64,000 bases of DNA from Shimia sp. R9_2. Lineage in GTDB: Bacteria; Pseudomonadota; Alphaproteobacteria; Rhodobacterales; Rhodobacteraceae. The notes under the pieces are model-generated. The model was not told where the DNA came from. It searched no databases and was given only the letters and a program-made list of their open reading frames with translations. A program made the translations under genes and the position numbers. This document shows positions 16,363 to 26,551 of this stretch, piece by piece. Within the stretch, counting starts at the first letter, position 1. Each line of letters begins with the position of its first letter. The stretch covers positions 1 to 64,000 of the forward strand of contig NZ_JAGHRO010000011.1 of NCBI RefSeq assembly GCF_017743735.1, written 5' to 3'.

Positions 16363-17280
16363 CATGTTCAATATCAGTCTCGTCAGTCTGATTTAGGGCA
16401 GGACGCAATTGTTGTTCGCTTCCAAATTGGAGAGGTTGCGCAACCCGTGGGTTTTCGGCCTCTCAAAGCAAAAATTGATTGGAGAGTTCATACTCCTCGG
16501 CTAAGTCTCGCTCGGTAGCGGCGTTGTTTTCCCCCGAAACCAGCGAATAGCGCATGAATAAGGACAAATTTCACACTTGTTGCATTCTGCTACTGGCTTC
16601 AGTCTGAGCTAAGACGAACATCGAACTTAAGTGTTTGCGCTTGGCAATGTTGCTTTGCATTTGGCGTGCTTTGTGTGTCGGATGGGGCGGTGCAGTCAGT
16701 TAGCTAGGAGTATGAGCTGCAGTGCTTTTGGCACTGCCTTTTGGGTCCGTTCCTAGGCCCTAAGTGCGATTGCTTAGGACGGAACCGATGCTGATCGCCG
16801 CCAAAACTGGAATCTTAGGCAAGAGCTTGACCAGACTATCATCAGCGTGATCATGTCCACCACGGATTGGCGACGGAAAAGTTGCGATCAGACCCACATT
16901 AACGCAGCGATGTTAACGCGGTATTGTACTCTTTTGCGGCAGTTTAGTATCGGTGTTTGGTGAGGGAGGAAACGCTGTTGTATGAAATGTCACACTGGAC
17001 TCTTGTGCGGCTTCAGCCAAGGCGCGCCAAAAAGGGTTTGTTTCCCACGCATTTGGTTGGGAAACTTGAGCATCTGTAACCACACCTTTTGTTTGGTCAC
17101 TTGCCTATTGAGACAAATACCTTCATTTGCACTAAATAGGGTGCCTGGCCTGATAAGCTTCTCCGATGCAGAGAGACATTTGGCGAGTGTCAAGATCTCA
17201 AAACAATTTCACAAATGCAATACCTGGGCGCTCCTGACAGAAATTCTCAGTGGGTCCACCAATCAAAAGGCAGCGTGCTA
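16363..17280. other. Long intergenic region, no gene supported
   Basis: These 918 bases carry no protein I recognise. A 99-codon open frame at 16982-17281 has no family resemblance and no convincing start signal. The base composition is lower in GC than the flanking genes. The only structure seen is a pair of hairpins at 16719-16786, listed separately. An unrecognised small RNA or a decayed gene cannot be excluded. Confidence 0.5.
16719..16786 (+). other. Tandem inverted repeats, possible small-RNA terminator
   Basis: GCAGTGC (16719-16725) and GCACTGC (16731-16737) form a seven-pair stem with a five-base loop followed by CTTTT. Immediately downstream, CCTAAG (16759-16764) and CTTAGG (16773-16778) form a second stem, flanked by GGTCCGTTCC and GGACGGAACC, which extend it imperfectly. 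No protein gene ends nearby, so the first stem could end a small RNA; this is speculative. Confidence 0.3.
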
Positions 17281-19566
17281 ATGGAATTTGCTCCAGCGAA
17301 TGTACAGGATTTGCATGATCTTGTTGCACGCCAGACAGATCGACTTGCGACGGCAATGTGGATTTATGATTTCGACGCAAAGCGCGTCATTTGGGCCAAT
17401 GCAGCCGCGTTACGTGTTTGGGATGCGGTGACGCTGGACGAACTGCGCTCTCGTGATCTGGGGGCAGACATGTCCGATACGGTCCATGCGCGTCTTCAGC
17501 AGTATCGGGCAGATTTGTCGAACCCTGACCTTGTGTTGAATGAATCCTGGACATTGTATCCTGATGGCAAACCTCAGCATCTGAATGTGACGTTGCTGGG
17601 CGTGACGTTGCCTGATGGACGTATTGCCATGTTGTGTGAAGGGACAAGTGATAAGCAGCGCGCGCCAACCACCGTTCGCAGTGCCGAAGCGCTATTGCAT
17701 ACACCGGTTGCGATCTCTCTTCATATGGAGAATGGTGAAACGCTTTATCAGAATCCTGCAGCACGAGAGACCTATGACCCAAAGAAATCTTTCTGGTCGC
17801 GGTTTGTGGAAGCAGACGTTGCCGATGAACTCTTGACAGAGCTTTGCGTGGGTGAAGACACGCGTAAGGTTGCGCGCGTGCAGACCACTTTTGGCGAACG
17901 TTGGCATGAGATTATCATGCAAAAACGGGTGGATGCGGTTGACGGTGATATCGTCATTTTGACCAGCGAAATTGACGTCACTGAGGTCAAGGAGGCGGAA
18001 GAACGCGCTGAAGCGGCAGATCGTGCCAAAACAGAGTTTCTTGCGGTGATGAGCCATGAAATTCGCACACCTTTGAACGGTGTGATCGGCACAACCGACC
18101 TTTTGGCGGATACAGCTCTGGACCCGCAGCAAAGCCAGTTTGTCGCGACCATCAACAGTTGCGGTACATCGCTTCTGACCATCATCAACGACATCTTGGA
18201 TCTCTCCAAGCTGCGCGCCGGTCAGATGACAATTCAGGTACAGCCTTTTGCACTGACGCAAGTGTTTGAAAGTGTTGGTGCACTTATGTCTGCGCGTGCA
18301 GCCGAAAAAGACCTTGATCTGACAGTGCGGGTCGATCCGGTCTTACCCAAGACTTTTGTCGGTGACGCAGGTCGACTGCAGCAGGTGGTGCTGAATTTCG
18401 TGAGCAACGCCATCAAATTTACAGATAGCGGATTTGTGCGGGTTGATGTCACCGGAGCCTGCGACACGGATGGTCAATGGCGTCTGGTGTGCCGTGTGCA
18501 GGACACAGGATGCGGTATCCCGGAGCATGAGTTGGGCCGCGTTTTTGATGAGTTTGCCCAAGTGGACGGGACGTACACGCGCAGTCATGACGGGACCGGG
18601 CTGGGGCTGGCGATCAGTTCGACGCTGATCACCCTTATGGATGGGGACATCTCTGTCGAAAGCACTTTGGGCCACGGGTCGACGTTCGCTTTTGAAATCA
18701 ACCTGAAAGCCGCTTCAGACGTAACGCTCGCACAGGATGCCAAGACGCAGATTGGCGGCAAAACTGTTTTGGTGGCGGATAATGACACAGCGCGGCGTGC
18801 CATCTTGGTGGAGTTGCTGACGGCCTGGGGCGCCGCGACACATGTAGTTTCATCAGAGAGCTGTGCGGATCATTCTCTTCCGCAAGCAGATCTCGCTATC
18901 GTGGACGAAAGTAGCCTGTCGGAATGGCAGGAGATGTCACACGATACAAACGGCGCGTTGCCGATTTTGCAGGTGAACTCTGTTCAGTCGACGCCGACGG
19001 AACTGGACATGCAAGCTGCTGGTGGGATTGCCCATTTGATGAAACCACTGCAGCCGACGCAACTGCGCAATGCCATGATGCGCCTTCTGAACCCAGAGCG
19101 TTTCAAACTATTGGCCGAAGCGCCCAAGCCTAATGCATCTAATAGCCCTGTTTCCGCGCCTCTGGTGGACCCTGCTGACGAGGGGGCAGCGGGCGCAGTG
19201 GACGTTTTGATTTGTGATGACAACATGACTAATCAGCGCTTGCTGATGGCGATTGTGAAAAAGCACAATTATCGTTTTGTAGTCGCTAAGAATGGCGTTG
19301 AAGCCATTGAGCGCTATCAACGCCACCAGCCCCGTATGATCCTGATGGATGTCTCCATGCCTGTGATGGATGGTTTACAGGCGACCCAGAAAATCCGCGA
19401 GTTGGAGGCGGACACATCCTCCTATACGCCAATCATTGCCGTGACCGCGCATGTGAACGAAGGTGAGCGCGAGAGGTTCTTGGCCTGTGGCATGGATGAC
19501 TACCTCGCCAAGCCTTATCGAGCTGGTGAGGTGCTGGATCGGATAGCGGGGTTTCTTTCGCGATAG
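17281..19566 (+). CDS. Hybrid sensor histidine kinase with PAS-like input and two receiver domains
   Basis: The 761-residue protein has no obvious membrane helices. Residues 1-235 hold two PAS-like segments ([40 protein letters not shown]). A HisKA dimerisation domain with the phosphorylatable His in [12 protein letters not shown] follows, then a HATPase domain ([24 protein letters not shown]). A first receiver-like domain is divergent ([11 protein letters not shown], single Asp in LAIVDES), and a second is canonical ([28 protein letters not shown]). The ATG at 17281 is preferred because the 22 residues encoded upstream look non-coding. No partner regulator is adjacent, so the signal and output are unknown. 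Confidence 0.88.
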   Translation: MEFAPANVQDLHDLVARQTDRLATAMWIYDFDAKRVIWANAAALRVWDAVTLDELRSRDLGADMSDTVHARLQQYRADLSNPDLVLNESWTLYPDGKPQHLNVTLLGVTLPDGRIAMLCEGTSDKQRAPTTVRSAEALLHTPVAISLHMENGETLYQNPAARETYDPKKSFWSRFVEADVADELLTELCVGEDTRKVARVQTTFGERWHEIIMQKRVDAVDGDIVILTSEIDVTEVKEAEERAEAADRAKTEFLAVMSHEIRTPLNGVIGTTDLLADTALDPQQSQFVATINSCGTSLLTIINDILDLSKLRAGQMTIQVQPFALTQVFESVGALMSARAAEKDLDLTVRVDPVLPKTFVGDAGRLQQVVLNFVSNAIKFTDSGFVRVDVTGACDTDGQWRLVCRVQDTGCGIPEHELGRVFDEFAQVDGTYTRSHDGTGLGLAISSTLITLMDGDISVESTLGHGSTFAFEINLKAASDVTLAQDAKTQIGGKTVLVADNDTARRAILVELLTAWGAATHVVSSESCADHSLPQADLAIVDESSLSEWQEMSHDTNGALPILQVNSVQSTPTELDMQAAGGIAHLMKPLQPTQLRNAMMRLLNPERFKLLAEAPKPNASNSPVSAPLVDPADEGAAGAVDVLICDDNMTNQRLLMAIVKKHNYRFVVAKNGVEAIERYQRHQPRMILMDVSMPVMDGLQATQKIRELEADTSSYTPIIAVTAHVNEGERERFLACGMDDYLAKPYRAGEVLDRIAGFLSR

Positions 19567-19860
19567 CGCAATCTGAGCTGCCTTACTTGACTGGTCTAGA
19601 ATGCTTGTCGGTGCATTATCGATCTGGCCAAGCAATTTTGCCCACTGGTTCCTCACCGGATTGTAGCTCTGTGGAGATAGTTAAGCTGGTGTGTCGAATA
19701 TGAGCGCTTTTAGCGGGCTGGTGTCGGACGCAGATCATTGCCTTGCATCTTGCGTTTTCATGAATGTAAGTGAGAGCAGAACTGAGCTCTGCGGGCATTG
19801 AGAGTTCAAGCGGACTTAGCAACGCCATTTGCGCTTCAATACAATCCTGTTTAGCGTCAT

Positions 19861-21354
19861 TTATGCCAGACCACTCAGAAACGCTTCGGCGTTTTCTAAA
19901 TGCTTCGCTTCTACCTCTGGTGCCATCTTTGCGCCTGTTCGGCACATCATTGCCCAGCGGGGGTTTTCGGCAAGCGCGTCGGAATGTTTGAAGAGGAAGC
20001 GCCAATATAGTCCGTCCCAAGTGTCGGACCAATCTCCTTTGGGCCAATGGCTCATTTTGCGAATGTAGTTTGACCCGGAAAAATATGGCTTGGTGGTGAT
20101 CAGACCACCGTCAGCATGTTGGCTCATGGCATAAACATTGGGAACCATGACCCAGTCATAGCTGTCCACAAACATTTCCATAAACCAGCGGTAGACATCA
20201 TCTGGCTTGATCTCACACAGAAACATGAAGCCGCCCAGCACCATCAACCGCTCTATGTGGTGGCAATAGCCGGTTTCCAAAATACGTTTGATTGTGTCGT
20301 CAATCGGGGCAACTCCGGTGGTGCCATCATAGAAGGCAGCAGGTATTGGCCGGCCATGACCCCAGTGGTTTGAGGTCCGCATGCGCGCGCCCAGATCCTC
20401 ATAGGTGGCGCGCATAAACTCGCGCCAGCCAATGATCTGACGGATGAAACCTTCGACGGAATTGAGCGGAATATCTTTGCGCTTGGCGTATTCCAAGGTT
20501 GCGCGCAAAACCTCTTCGGGCGTGATCAAACCGATGTTTAAGGCCGGCGTTAGAACGGCGTGCCAAAGCCAGCTTTCTCCCTGAACAATGGCATCTTCAA
20601 AATCACCGAACTGCGCAAAGCGCCTGTCAAGAAACTGATCTAGCCAATCTGAGGCCGCGCTGTGTGACGTTGGATAATAAAGGGCGTTGAGATGTCCAGG
20701 CGCGATTGGAAAGTCGCTCAGAACGCTGTCTTTCGCGGCTTGATCGATATCGTCGTGATGGGGCCAGTCTATCCAGGGCAGGCTTTGCAAAAGCGCTTTG
20801 GGCACCTTCTTGCGATTGTCTTCATCAAAACTCCATTGACCGCCCAAGGGGGCATCGCCGTCCATCAAGACGTTCAAACGGCGGCGCTGGCTTTTGTAGT
20901 ACTCCGCCATAAACCAGCGTTTGCGCCCGGCAGACCACGTTTGATTGTCGGCGCGCGTGTTCAGAAAGCCAGGTGATGGCAGGACTTCAAGTGCGAGCCC
21001 CACCACGGCGGCCGCCTGCCGCAGCCGCCTCTCAGCGATGAAATCGACGGGGTCGGCCATGACGACATGAGAGATCTGCTGGGCGGCGAGCCGTTCGAAG
21101 GCACGCAAGCAAGCTTTGGTGCAAGGTTCATATGGTATGAGCTCCACATCAAACCCTTTGGCCTCCAGTTCTTGGTGATATCTGGCCATGCTCGCCCGAT
21201 GGAGCCAGAGCTTCTGTTTGTGCATCTGAGTGGGATATTGCGGATCGCCAAAGAACAAAGGGTCCTCAAACAAAACCACCTTCCGCAAGGGAAAATCAAA
21301 GGCGGGGTGCTGGGCAAACAATTGATTTGGAAGCACAAGAGCGGCGTATGTCAC
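19861..21354 (-). CDS. Cryptochrome/photolyase-family protein of the FeS-BCP (PhrB/CryB) type, iron-sulfur ligands not evident
   Basis: The 497-residue protein belongs to the prokaryotic (6-4) photolyase/CryB lineage: LVLPNQLF at the start, VEGFIRQIIGWREFMRATYE near 300-320 and VMVPNVYAMSQHADGGLITT near 405-425 are family hallmarks. Members bind FAD and a second chromophore and repair (6-4) photoproducts or act as photoreceptors. Typical members carry a C-terminal CxxC plus a further Cys that ligate a [4Fe-4S] cluster. Here the corresponding stretch reads KMSHWPKGDWSDTWDGLYWR and has none of them. It is the last gene of a four-gene photolyase operon, starting 26 bases after the preceding stop. 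Confidence 0.85.
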   Translation of the reverse strand: MTYAALVLPNQLFAQHPAFDFPLRKVVLFEDPLFFGDPQYPTQMHKQKLWLHRASMARYHQELEAKGFDVELIPYEPCTKACLRAFERLAAQQISHVVMADPVDFIAERRLRQAAAVVGLALEVLPSPGFLNTRADNQTWSAGRKRWFMAEYYKSQRRRLNVLMDGDAPLGGQWSFDEDNRKKVPKALLQSLPWIDWPHHDDIDQAAKDSVLSDFPIAPGHLNALYYPTSHSAASDWLDQFLDRRFAQFGDFEDAIVQGESWLWHAVLTPALNIGLITPEEVLRATLEYAKRKDIPLNSVEGFIRQIIGWREFMRATYEDLGARMRTSNHWGHGRPIPAAFYDGTTGVAPIDDTIKRILETGYCHHIERLMVLGGFMFLCEIKPDDVYRWFMEMFVDSYDWVMVPNVYAMSQHADGGLITTKPYFSGSNYIRKMSHWPKGDWSDTWDGLYWRFLFKHSDALAENPRWAMMCRTGAKMAPEVEAKHLENAEAFLSGLA

Positions 21355-21380
21355 AGTGTTTCTCTGTTTGAGTGATGGGA

Positions 21381-22616
21381 TCAGCGGACCAGATCCAGGT
21401 CACGCAGGATGGAGGGGATCTTTTTCTTGAGACCAAAGAAGCCCGCCTTGGCATGCGGCCAAGAACGCGCGTCGTAAGGGCGCAAAATCCGATGCAGGTG
21501 TATTCCAGCGGCGCGCAGTTTCGGCTCGGCGGCGTCCAGCCGCGCGCGGGCTGGGCCAACAGGGCAATAAGGTGTGACGATGGTGTTGACGTTACAGTCT
21601 TTGGCTGCCCTGATCAGGGGTTCCGCCCAATCCTCATGGGCCTCTCCGACCTTCCCAAAAGGCAACAATGCGCTATCCATGGCGTCTTTCGCGAAACTTG
21701 ATGCCACATCGCCGATCTGGCCAGGTGAGCGGCCATGTGTCGCCGTTAAGCCAATCACATCGACGGGCGGACATGGTACGGTGTTTGCCGCCTCCATGTC
21801 TTCTTCTGTGATCAGGAGCAGATATGGCTGCGTGAGCGGCTGATTTGAACGGGCGTGGAGCGCGACGCGCGGATGCTGTTCCGTTTCAACCAAAGGTTCT
21901 GCGATATCGGCCAAACCTTGAGGCTGAAACCTGCCATTGGTGTATTTTGCGATATTGTCGGGGCGCGCCAGATAGGTCTTCCCCTTCGTATGAAGCCCAG
22001 CCACCCAGCGCCAACTCAACGTGTTTGAGGCAGGATCCCCGTCTACAAGATGGCGCATGAAGACATCCGCCCCCAGTTCCCATGGCAGCCTGAGCGTGAA
22101 AATCCAGATTGAGGCTACCCACATCCGCGCGTGATTGTGAATATAGCCGGTAGCGGTGAGCTCTTTCATCCAATGATCAAAACAATCGATGCCAGTGCTG
22201 CCGGAGATCGCATTCTGATACGTAGTGTTCAACGCGTCATCGCCTTCCAGCCGCTTTAGGCACGCCAGAAGGTTTCTCTGATAGTTGATCCAGACACTTG
22301 GCCGCTGTTCCAGCCAGCCCTTAAAATAGGGGCGCCAAAACACTTCTTGTATAAATTTCTCGGCAGCTTTCTCCCCATGGGCCGCCAGTACACGAAAAAG
22401 CACTTCTTCCTCGGTCACCAGGCGATGTCGCAGCCACGGCGATAGCACGGAGACGTTGTTGCGTCTGTCGGCCCCGAAATCATAATTCCGCGTGCGCGCA
22501 TAGTGACGTCCCGTGCGGGATACAAACTGTTCCAGACGTGCCAAACCCGCCTTTCGGGCGGGTTCAAACCGCACCTGTTCCGGAGGGTCGTTCAGCTGTT
22601 CAAATCCCGAGGTCAT
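21381..22616 (-). CDS. Photolyase FAD-binding domain protein with domain order apparently swapped
   Basis: The 411-residue protein begins directly with the photolyase FAD-binding helical domain ([60 protein letters not shown]). It lacks the usual N-terminal alpha/beta antenna domain. Residues from about 255 form an alpha/beta segment ending in [20 protein letters not shown] and [20 protein letters not shown], which resembles the antenna domain placed at the C-terminus. The ATG at 22616 overlaps the DUF2256 stop in ATGA and has AAGG seven bases upstream. Chromophore and substrate are unknown. Co-transcription with two other photolyase-family proteins points to a light-dependent function. Confidence 0.8.
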   Translation of the reverse strand: MTSGFEQLNDPPEQVRFEPARKAGLARLEQFVSRTGRHYARTRNYDFGADRRNNVSVLSPWLRHRLVTEEEVLFRVLAAHGEKAAEKFIQEVFWRPYFKGWLEQRPSVWINYQRNLLACLKRLEGDDALNTTYQNAISGSTGIDCFDHWMKELTATGYIHNHARMWVASIWIFTLRLPWELGADVFMRHLVDGDPASNTLSWRWVAGLHTKGKTYLARPDNIAKYTNGRFQPQGLADIAEPLVETEQHPRVALHARSNQPLTQPYLLLITEEDMEAANTVPCPPVDVIGLTATHGRSPGQIGDVASSFAKDAMDSALLPFGKVGEAHEDWAEPLIRAAKDCNVNTIVTPYCPVGPARARLDAAEPKLRAAGIHLHRILRPYDARSWPHAKAGFFGLKKKIPSILRDLDLVR

Positions 22617-22750
22617 GCGGCCGCCTTGCAACGTTGCGAACAGTACTTAACGTCTTCCCAGTCCCTCTCCCATTTTTTGCGCCACGCGAAGGGACGTTTG
22701 CACACAGGGCAGATTTTCTGCGGCAAATCGGCTTTCTTGCGCATTTTCAT
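22613..22750 (-). CDS. DUF2256 mini-protein with two CxxC-type pairs
   Basis: A 45-residue protein with start [20 protein letters not shown], a basic Trp-rich middle ([17 protein letters not shown]) and the end SQRCKAAA. The four cysteines in CPVC and CSQRC suggest a small zinc ribbon. This is the DUF2256 family, commonly found beside photolyase/cryptochrome genes. Both ends overlap neighbours in ATGA arrangements (22747-22750 and 22613-22616), so translation is coupled through the operon. It may be an accessory or DNA/RNA-binding factor for the photolyase-like proteins; no biochemical role is known to me. Confidence 0.88.
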   Translation of the reverse strand: MKMRKKADLPQKICPVCKRPFAWRKKWERDWEDVKYCSQRCKAAA

Positions 22751-24261
22751 GTGACGTCTCCGAAGGGAAGGCTGAGTTGGGCTGGGCTCGTGGCGATCTT
22801 TGATTTTCGCTTGTGGGCGCGCCCGGATTTGCGGCTGGCGTGTTTGGCGGCAATGGCATGTGCCTGATCTCGAAACCCAGCTCCCCGCCGTACCGCCCAG
22901 ACCTTTTCACGAGCGGCCTTTGCCGCCGCCAAGTGGTCAAAAACACGCATCGGATATCTTTGATCAATAACGGCATCGGCGTTTTCCGCATTCCATGGCT
23001 CATGGAGATCTTGATCTGCTATCTCGGCCAGCTCTGGCACCCAGCGGCGAATGAACCTGCCTTTTGGATCCTGATCCAAACCTTGCTTGACCGGATTGTA
23101 GATGCGGACCGTGTTGATGCCGGTTGTGCCGGATTGCATCTGGACCTGGCTCCAGTGAATACCGGGTTCATAATCCGTGAACATCCTCGCCAGATGCAAC
23201 CCCGGTGCGCGCCAGTGCAGCCAAAGATGGTAACTCGCTGTGGCCATCATCATCGCGCGCATGCGAAAATTCAACCAGCCCGTGGCGCGCAAGGACCGCA
23301 TGCAGGCATCCAGAAACGGATAGCCTGTTTCGCCTGACGACCACGCATGTAAAATTTCCGCTTCTGACTCTTTGGGGCGCAAGTCGTCATACAACGGGTG
23401 CAGATTGCGAAACTCGATTTGGGGCTCGTCTTCCAGCTTTTGAATGAAATGGCAGTGCCAGTGCAAACGGGCGGAGAAAGACCGCATCGATTTCTGCCAA
23501 TCCTTGGCGTCTGCTGGCAACGCGCGTCGGGCGGCTTCTGTGGCCTGAGCAACTTCGCGGACCGATATTGCGCCCCATGCAAGGTATGGGGACAACCGCG
23601 AGCAGGCGGCGGCCCCTTGCAATGGGCTGGACATCAACCGTTGATAGTATTCGCCGCGCTTATTCAGAAAGCTGCTCAGAACCTCCAATGCCACTTTACG
23701 CCCTCCCGCCTGCCGGTGGGGGCAGGGTGTCTCTTGCAGTCCTAGGTCTTTAGCGCTGGGAAGCGTGCCAAACTCGAGGCCCAGTGGTGTGAGCTGCGGA
23801 GGTGATATGGTTGGTTGCACCATCTGTGCGTCCCAACGATTGGCCCACCCGTTTCTGGATTTCAGTCGACGAATTACGCCGTGGTTCTGAAGTTCATGCC
23901 AGGGCACGCCAGCTTCGCGGCACCAGGCTGCGACCACTTTGTCCCTGCGATAGGTCCAGTCGTTTCCTGTCTCTTCATGCGACCAAAGTGCATCCAGATG
24001 GCCTCGTTTTTTTAGAGCTGCCAAGGCCTCGATCACTGTCCCAACTCGAACAATGAGTGGCTGTCCGAGCCGTCCGGTTTCGTCGCGCAGTTCAGCAACG
24101 GTTTCGGCTACAAAACCCCACTGCCGCTCTGATGCGTCCGGTTGCAGCCAAAGTTCAGGTTCAACAACATAAAGCGGTAGCACAGGACCGCGCCATGCGG
24201 CCTGAGCCAAGGCAGCATGATCTGAGACACGTAAGTCTCGCTTGAACCAAACGACTTGCAA
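22747..24261 (-). CDS. Deoxyribodipyrimidine photolyase / cryptochrome
   Basis: A full-length 504-residue photolyase-family protein. The N-terminal antenna domain opens [20 protein letters not shown], and the FAD domain shows [17 protein letters not shown] near 225, a [20 protein letters not shown] stretch near 260, [20 protein letters not shown] near 312 and [19 protein letters not shown] near 385. These features fit light-driven DNA repair or a cryptochrome derived from it. The C-terminal 40 residues are basic and Lys/Arg-rich, which could aid DNA binding. It is the first gene of the operon and its stop overlaps the DUF2256 start. Whether it repairs CPD lesions cannot be decided from motifs alone. 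Confidence 0.88.
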   Translation of the reverse strand: MQVVWFKRDLRVSDHAALAQAAWRGPVLPLYVVEPELWLQPDASERQWGFVAETVAELRDETGRLGQPLIVRVGTVIEALAALKKRGHLDALWSHEETGNDWTYRRDKVVAAWCREAGVPWHELQNHGVIRRLKSRNGWANRWDAQMVQPTISPPQLTPLGLEFGTLPSAKDLGLQETPCPHRQAGGRKVALEVLSSFLNKRGEYYQRLMSSPLQGAAACSRLSPYLAWGAISVREVAQATEAARRALPADAKDWQKSMRSFSARLHWHCHFIQKLEDEPQIEFRNLHPLYDDLRPKESEAEILHAWSSGETGYPFLDACMRSLRATGWLNFRMRAMMMATASYHLWLHWRAPGLHLARMFTDYEPGIHWSQVQMQSGTTGINTVRIYNPVKQGLDQDPKGRFIRRWVPELAEIADQDLHEPWNAENADAVIDQRYPMRVFDHLAAAKAAREKVWAVRRGAGFRDQAHAIAAKHASRKSGRAHKRKSKIATSPAQLSLPFGDVT

Positions 24262-24478
24262 ACCCGCGCTTCTCTTTGTGAGTTTTTGTTTGAGATCATA
24301 CGCTTGATGTCGTGTAGCAGATCAGAAAAAGCGCTGATAGAGCGCGTTGATTGCTTGAAATTTGGGTGTGCGCTATTTGGATTAAGCCGCTGGTTGGGCA
24401 GCTGCTGCAGCAATATTTGACTGGGGGCTCCGCGGCCAAATTTGGCAAGTGGCTGAAGCTCTTGACTAAGGCCATTTC

Positions 24479-24876
24479 GCGGCTGAAGCCAATGCCGCTC
24501 ATAAGGCAGTCTTTGGTGAAGGGGTAATCCCTTCCGTCACCTATTGCGATCCTGAGGTAGCATGGAGCGGTTTAACAGAAACAGGAAGCCAAAGCGCAGG
24601 ACACCAATTTTAGAAACGACTTTTTGTGGATGGCATCGGGCCGATCATCATCCATGGGGCGAGAAGAGGAGCCGATCAAATCCCGATACCAAGCGGATTC
24701 TTGGAGGGGGTGTTGTTGGTCAGGGCGCGGGCGATCTGATCGCTGAGATCGCCTTGGCGATAGAGATGGGAGCGGATACAGAAGATATCGCATTGACCGT
24801 GCACCCTCATCCAACTTTGTCGGAGACAATAGGACTGGCTGCCGAACTGTTCGAAGGCACCATCACCGACCTTTAA
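24479..24876 (+). pseudogene. Dihydrolipoamide dehydrogenase 3' fragment, frameshifted
   Basis: In frame from 24479 the sequence reads AAEANAAHKAVFGEGVIPSV and then TYCDPEVAWSGLTET, the dimerisation-domain region of a pyruvate-dehydrogenase-type E3. The frame then shifts near 24587 (EAKAQDTNFRNDFLWMASGR in another frame) and shifts again before about 24700. Beyond that a clear E3 C-terminus follows (LGGGVVGQGAGDLIAEIALA, then HPHPTLSETIGLAAELFEG). The N-terminal two-thirds with the redox cysteines are missing. This is a decayed duplicate; an intact lpd lies at 47736-49130 but is of a different subtype. Confidence 0.75.
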
Positions 24877-24890
24877 GTATTGGTCGCCGC

Positions 24891-26525
24891 TCATAACCCA
24901 GCGACGCGCAGGAGGTTTGCAACCCAAGTATAATGCTCACCATTCTTGAAGCAGGTCGGCCAGGCCCAGTTTTCTGCGGTAAAGCTGGGCTGCAGGTCGC
25001 GGATCTGGCGGGCGTGTCTGCGGGCGAGTGGCAGGTTGTTTGCGTCAGCGGACAGAACGCACAACACCACACGCGCGCGTACGCTGCCTGGACTGACGCG
25101 CAGCACATTATGTGCGTGTTGCCATGCGCTCTGGTCGCCGGATAAGGCCAGCGCCATGGCCAAATTGGCCTCGATCCAGATGGGCGGGTGGGGGGTAAGT
25201 GCGAGGGCCTGACGGCACAAGGCGATCTCGCCGTCGAGTTGGTCGTCATACCCCAAAAGCCCTGCGTGATATCCGAGCAGTTCGGGACTGTTCTGAAACT
25301 GATCCAGAACTTGTTGCATAAGGCGGCAAGCCTCGCTGGTTTCGCCAGCGACATTGCGTGTAAACGCCTCAAGTGCTGCGCAATAAGCATCATTGGGGTG
25401 GCTTGCACGCAGAGTCTGGCAGGTAGAAATCACCTGATTGAGTGTCTGCTCAGGCGTGGTATCCATACCCAAGCGGATCATGTCCAACCGGCAAAACCCG
25501 ATCGCGACGTGGGCAGGCAAATAGCCCTCATCCAACGACAAACAGATCTCATATTGTTGAATTGCACGCTTTAGTCCGTCCTGTGTGGTGTGGCTTTCCT
25601 GAATGCGTCCCTGCTGAAAGGCGGTCCAGATTTCGGTTGTGGTGGTGCGCGAGGACCAGATATCGGACCAGTGGCCGTCACGCAGGTTCAGCTGCAAGGC
25701 CTGTACGACCTGCATTGAGATTTCTTCGACGGCATTAAACGTGTCTTGCGCCTGAAACCGGAAACGTCCCGCCCAAAGACAGGTTTTGTTGAGTGACGAG
25801 GTCAACTGAGCAGAAACACGCATACCCTCGGCGCCGATGATCACCCGCCCGCTTAAGATATACCCCTCAACCGGGCCTTCCTGGCGGCTGGCATCCCGCA
25901 ATTCAATCACATCGGAAAGCGTTCCGAGTAAGAACATGAGTTCGTCGTGGATTGAGCTCGCTGCAATATCCAATTCGGCATCATTGCCGACTTGCTCCAT
26001 CTGTTCGACCATAACGGTGGGGCGCTGACGTCCCCATTGGGGTAGCCCTCTTGGCTGAAACGGCAATCTGTTAGGGGTTTCTTCACTTGTTTCGAGATCC
26101 CAATAGGCCTGCCGTTCTACGGTCAGCCAGTCCTCAAATTCCGGATCCGCGACGTCCAGTCCTTCGAGCAATTCAGAGCGGTCCGGCAATAACTGCTCAT
26201 CAAACAAATCGACCTCAAGCGTGCCCAGTTTGATGGAAACGGTTTCTCGATCGATTTCCAGAAAATCGAGGCCGAACTTGCCGAAATGTTTGGTCAGCAC
26301 GCTCAGCTCTTTGCGTAGTGAAGAGGCTCCCTGCGCCGGAGCGCTCGTGCTCCACAGCCGGTCCTGAATCCAGACCCGGCTGCGGACCGTGTTTTTTGAC
26401 AATAAGACCAGCGCGATAAGCGCCTTGGCCTTGGTGCCGCGTGGCGTCGCGTCCCGCCCATCATCGCAGATGATCTGAAACGGGCCCGAAAGGAAAATCT
26501 TGGTTCGAGCTTGGCTCATGGTCAT
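24891..26525 (-). CDS. SARP-like transcriptional regulator with TPR-rich C-terminus
   Basis: The 544-residue protein starts with a winged-helix DNA-binding domain of the OmpR/SARP kind (KIFLSGPFQIICDDGRDATP, then GTKAKALIALVLLSKNTVRS) followed by a short BTAD-like helical segment to about residue 150. The middle resembles a CadC/adenylate-cyclase-associated domain (YILSGRVIIGAEGMRVSAQL). Residues 290-530 look like TPR helices (AIQQYEICLSLDEGYLPAHV; ALTPHPPIWIEANLAMALAL). SARP-type proteins often govern secondary-metabolite clusters. It lies 26 bases downstream of the GG-tail peptide gene in the same direction, and probably shares its transcript and controls the YcaO/haloperoxidase-like locus. 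Confidence 0.75.
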   Translation of the reverse strand: MTMSQARTKIFLSGPFQIICDDGRDATPRGTKAKALIALVLLSKNTVRSRVWIQDRLWSTSAPAQGASSLRKELSVLTKHFGKFGLDFLEIDRETVSIKLGTLEVDLFDEQLLPDRSELLEGLDVADPEFEDWLTVERQAYWDLETSEETPNRLPFQPRGLPQWGRQRPTVMVEQMEQVGNDAELDIAASSIHDELMFLLGTLSDVIELRDASRQEGPVEGYILSGRVIIGAEGMRVSAQLTSSLNKTCLWAGRFRFQAQDTFNAVEEISMQVVQALQLNLRDGHWSDIWSSRTTTTEIWTAFQQGRIQESHTTQDGLKRAIQQYEICLSLDEGYLPAHVAIGFCRLDMIRLGMDTTPEQTLNQVISTCQTLRASHPNDAYCAALEAFTRNVAGETSEACRLMQQVLDQFQNSPELLGYHAGLLGYDDQLDGEIALCRQALALTPHPPIWIEANLAMALALSGDQSAWQHAHNVLRVSPGSVRARVVLCVLSADANNLPLARRHARQIRDLQPSFTAENWAWPTCFKNGEHYTWVANLLRVAGL

Positions 26526-26551
26526 CCGTCAGACAGGCCGCAAAGCCTTTG

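Noticed and set aside
16982..17281. 99-codon open frame before the hybrid kinase
   Set aside because: Atypical composition, no family resemblance, no convincing ribosome-binding site.
24562..24876. A 104-residue gene on the plus strand
   Set aside because: Only its last 60 residues resemble a protein family (E3 C-terminus); the first part is a shifted frame of the same ancestral gene, so it is a pseudogene remnant.
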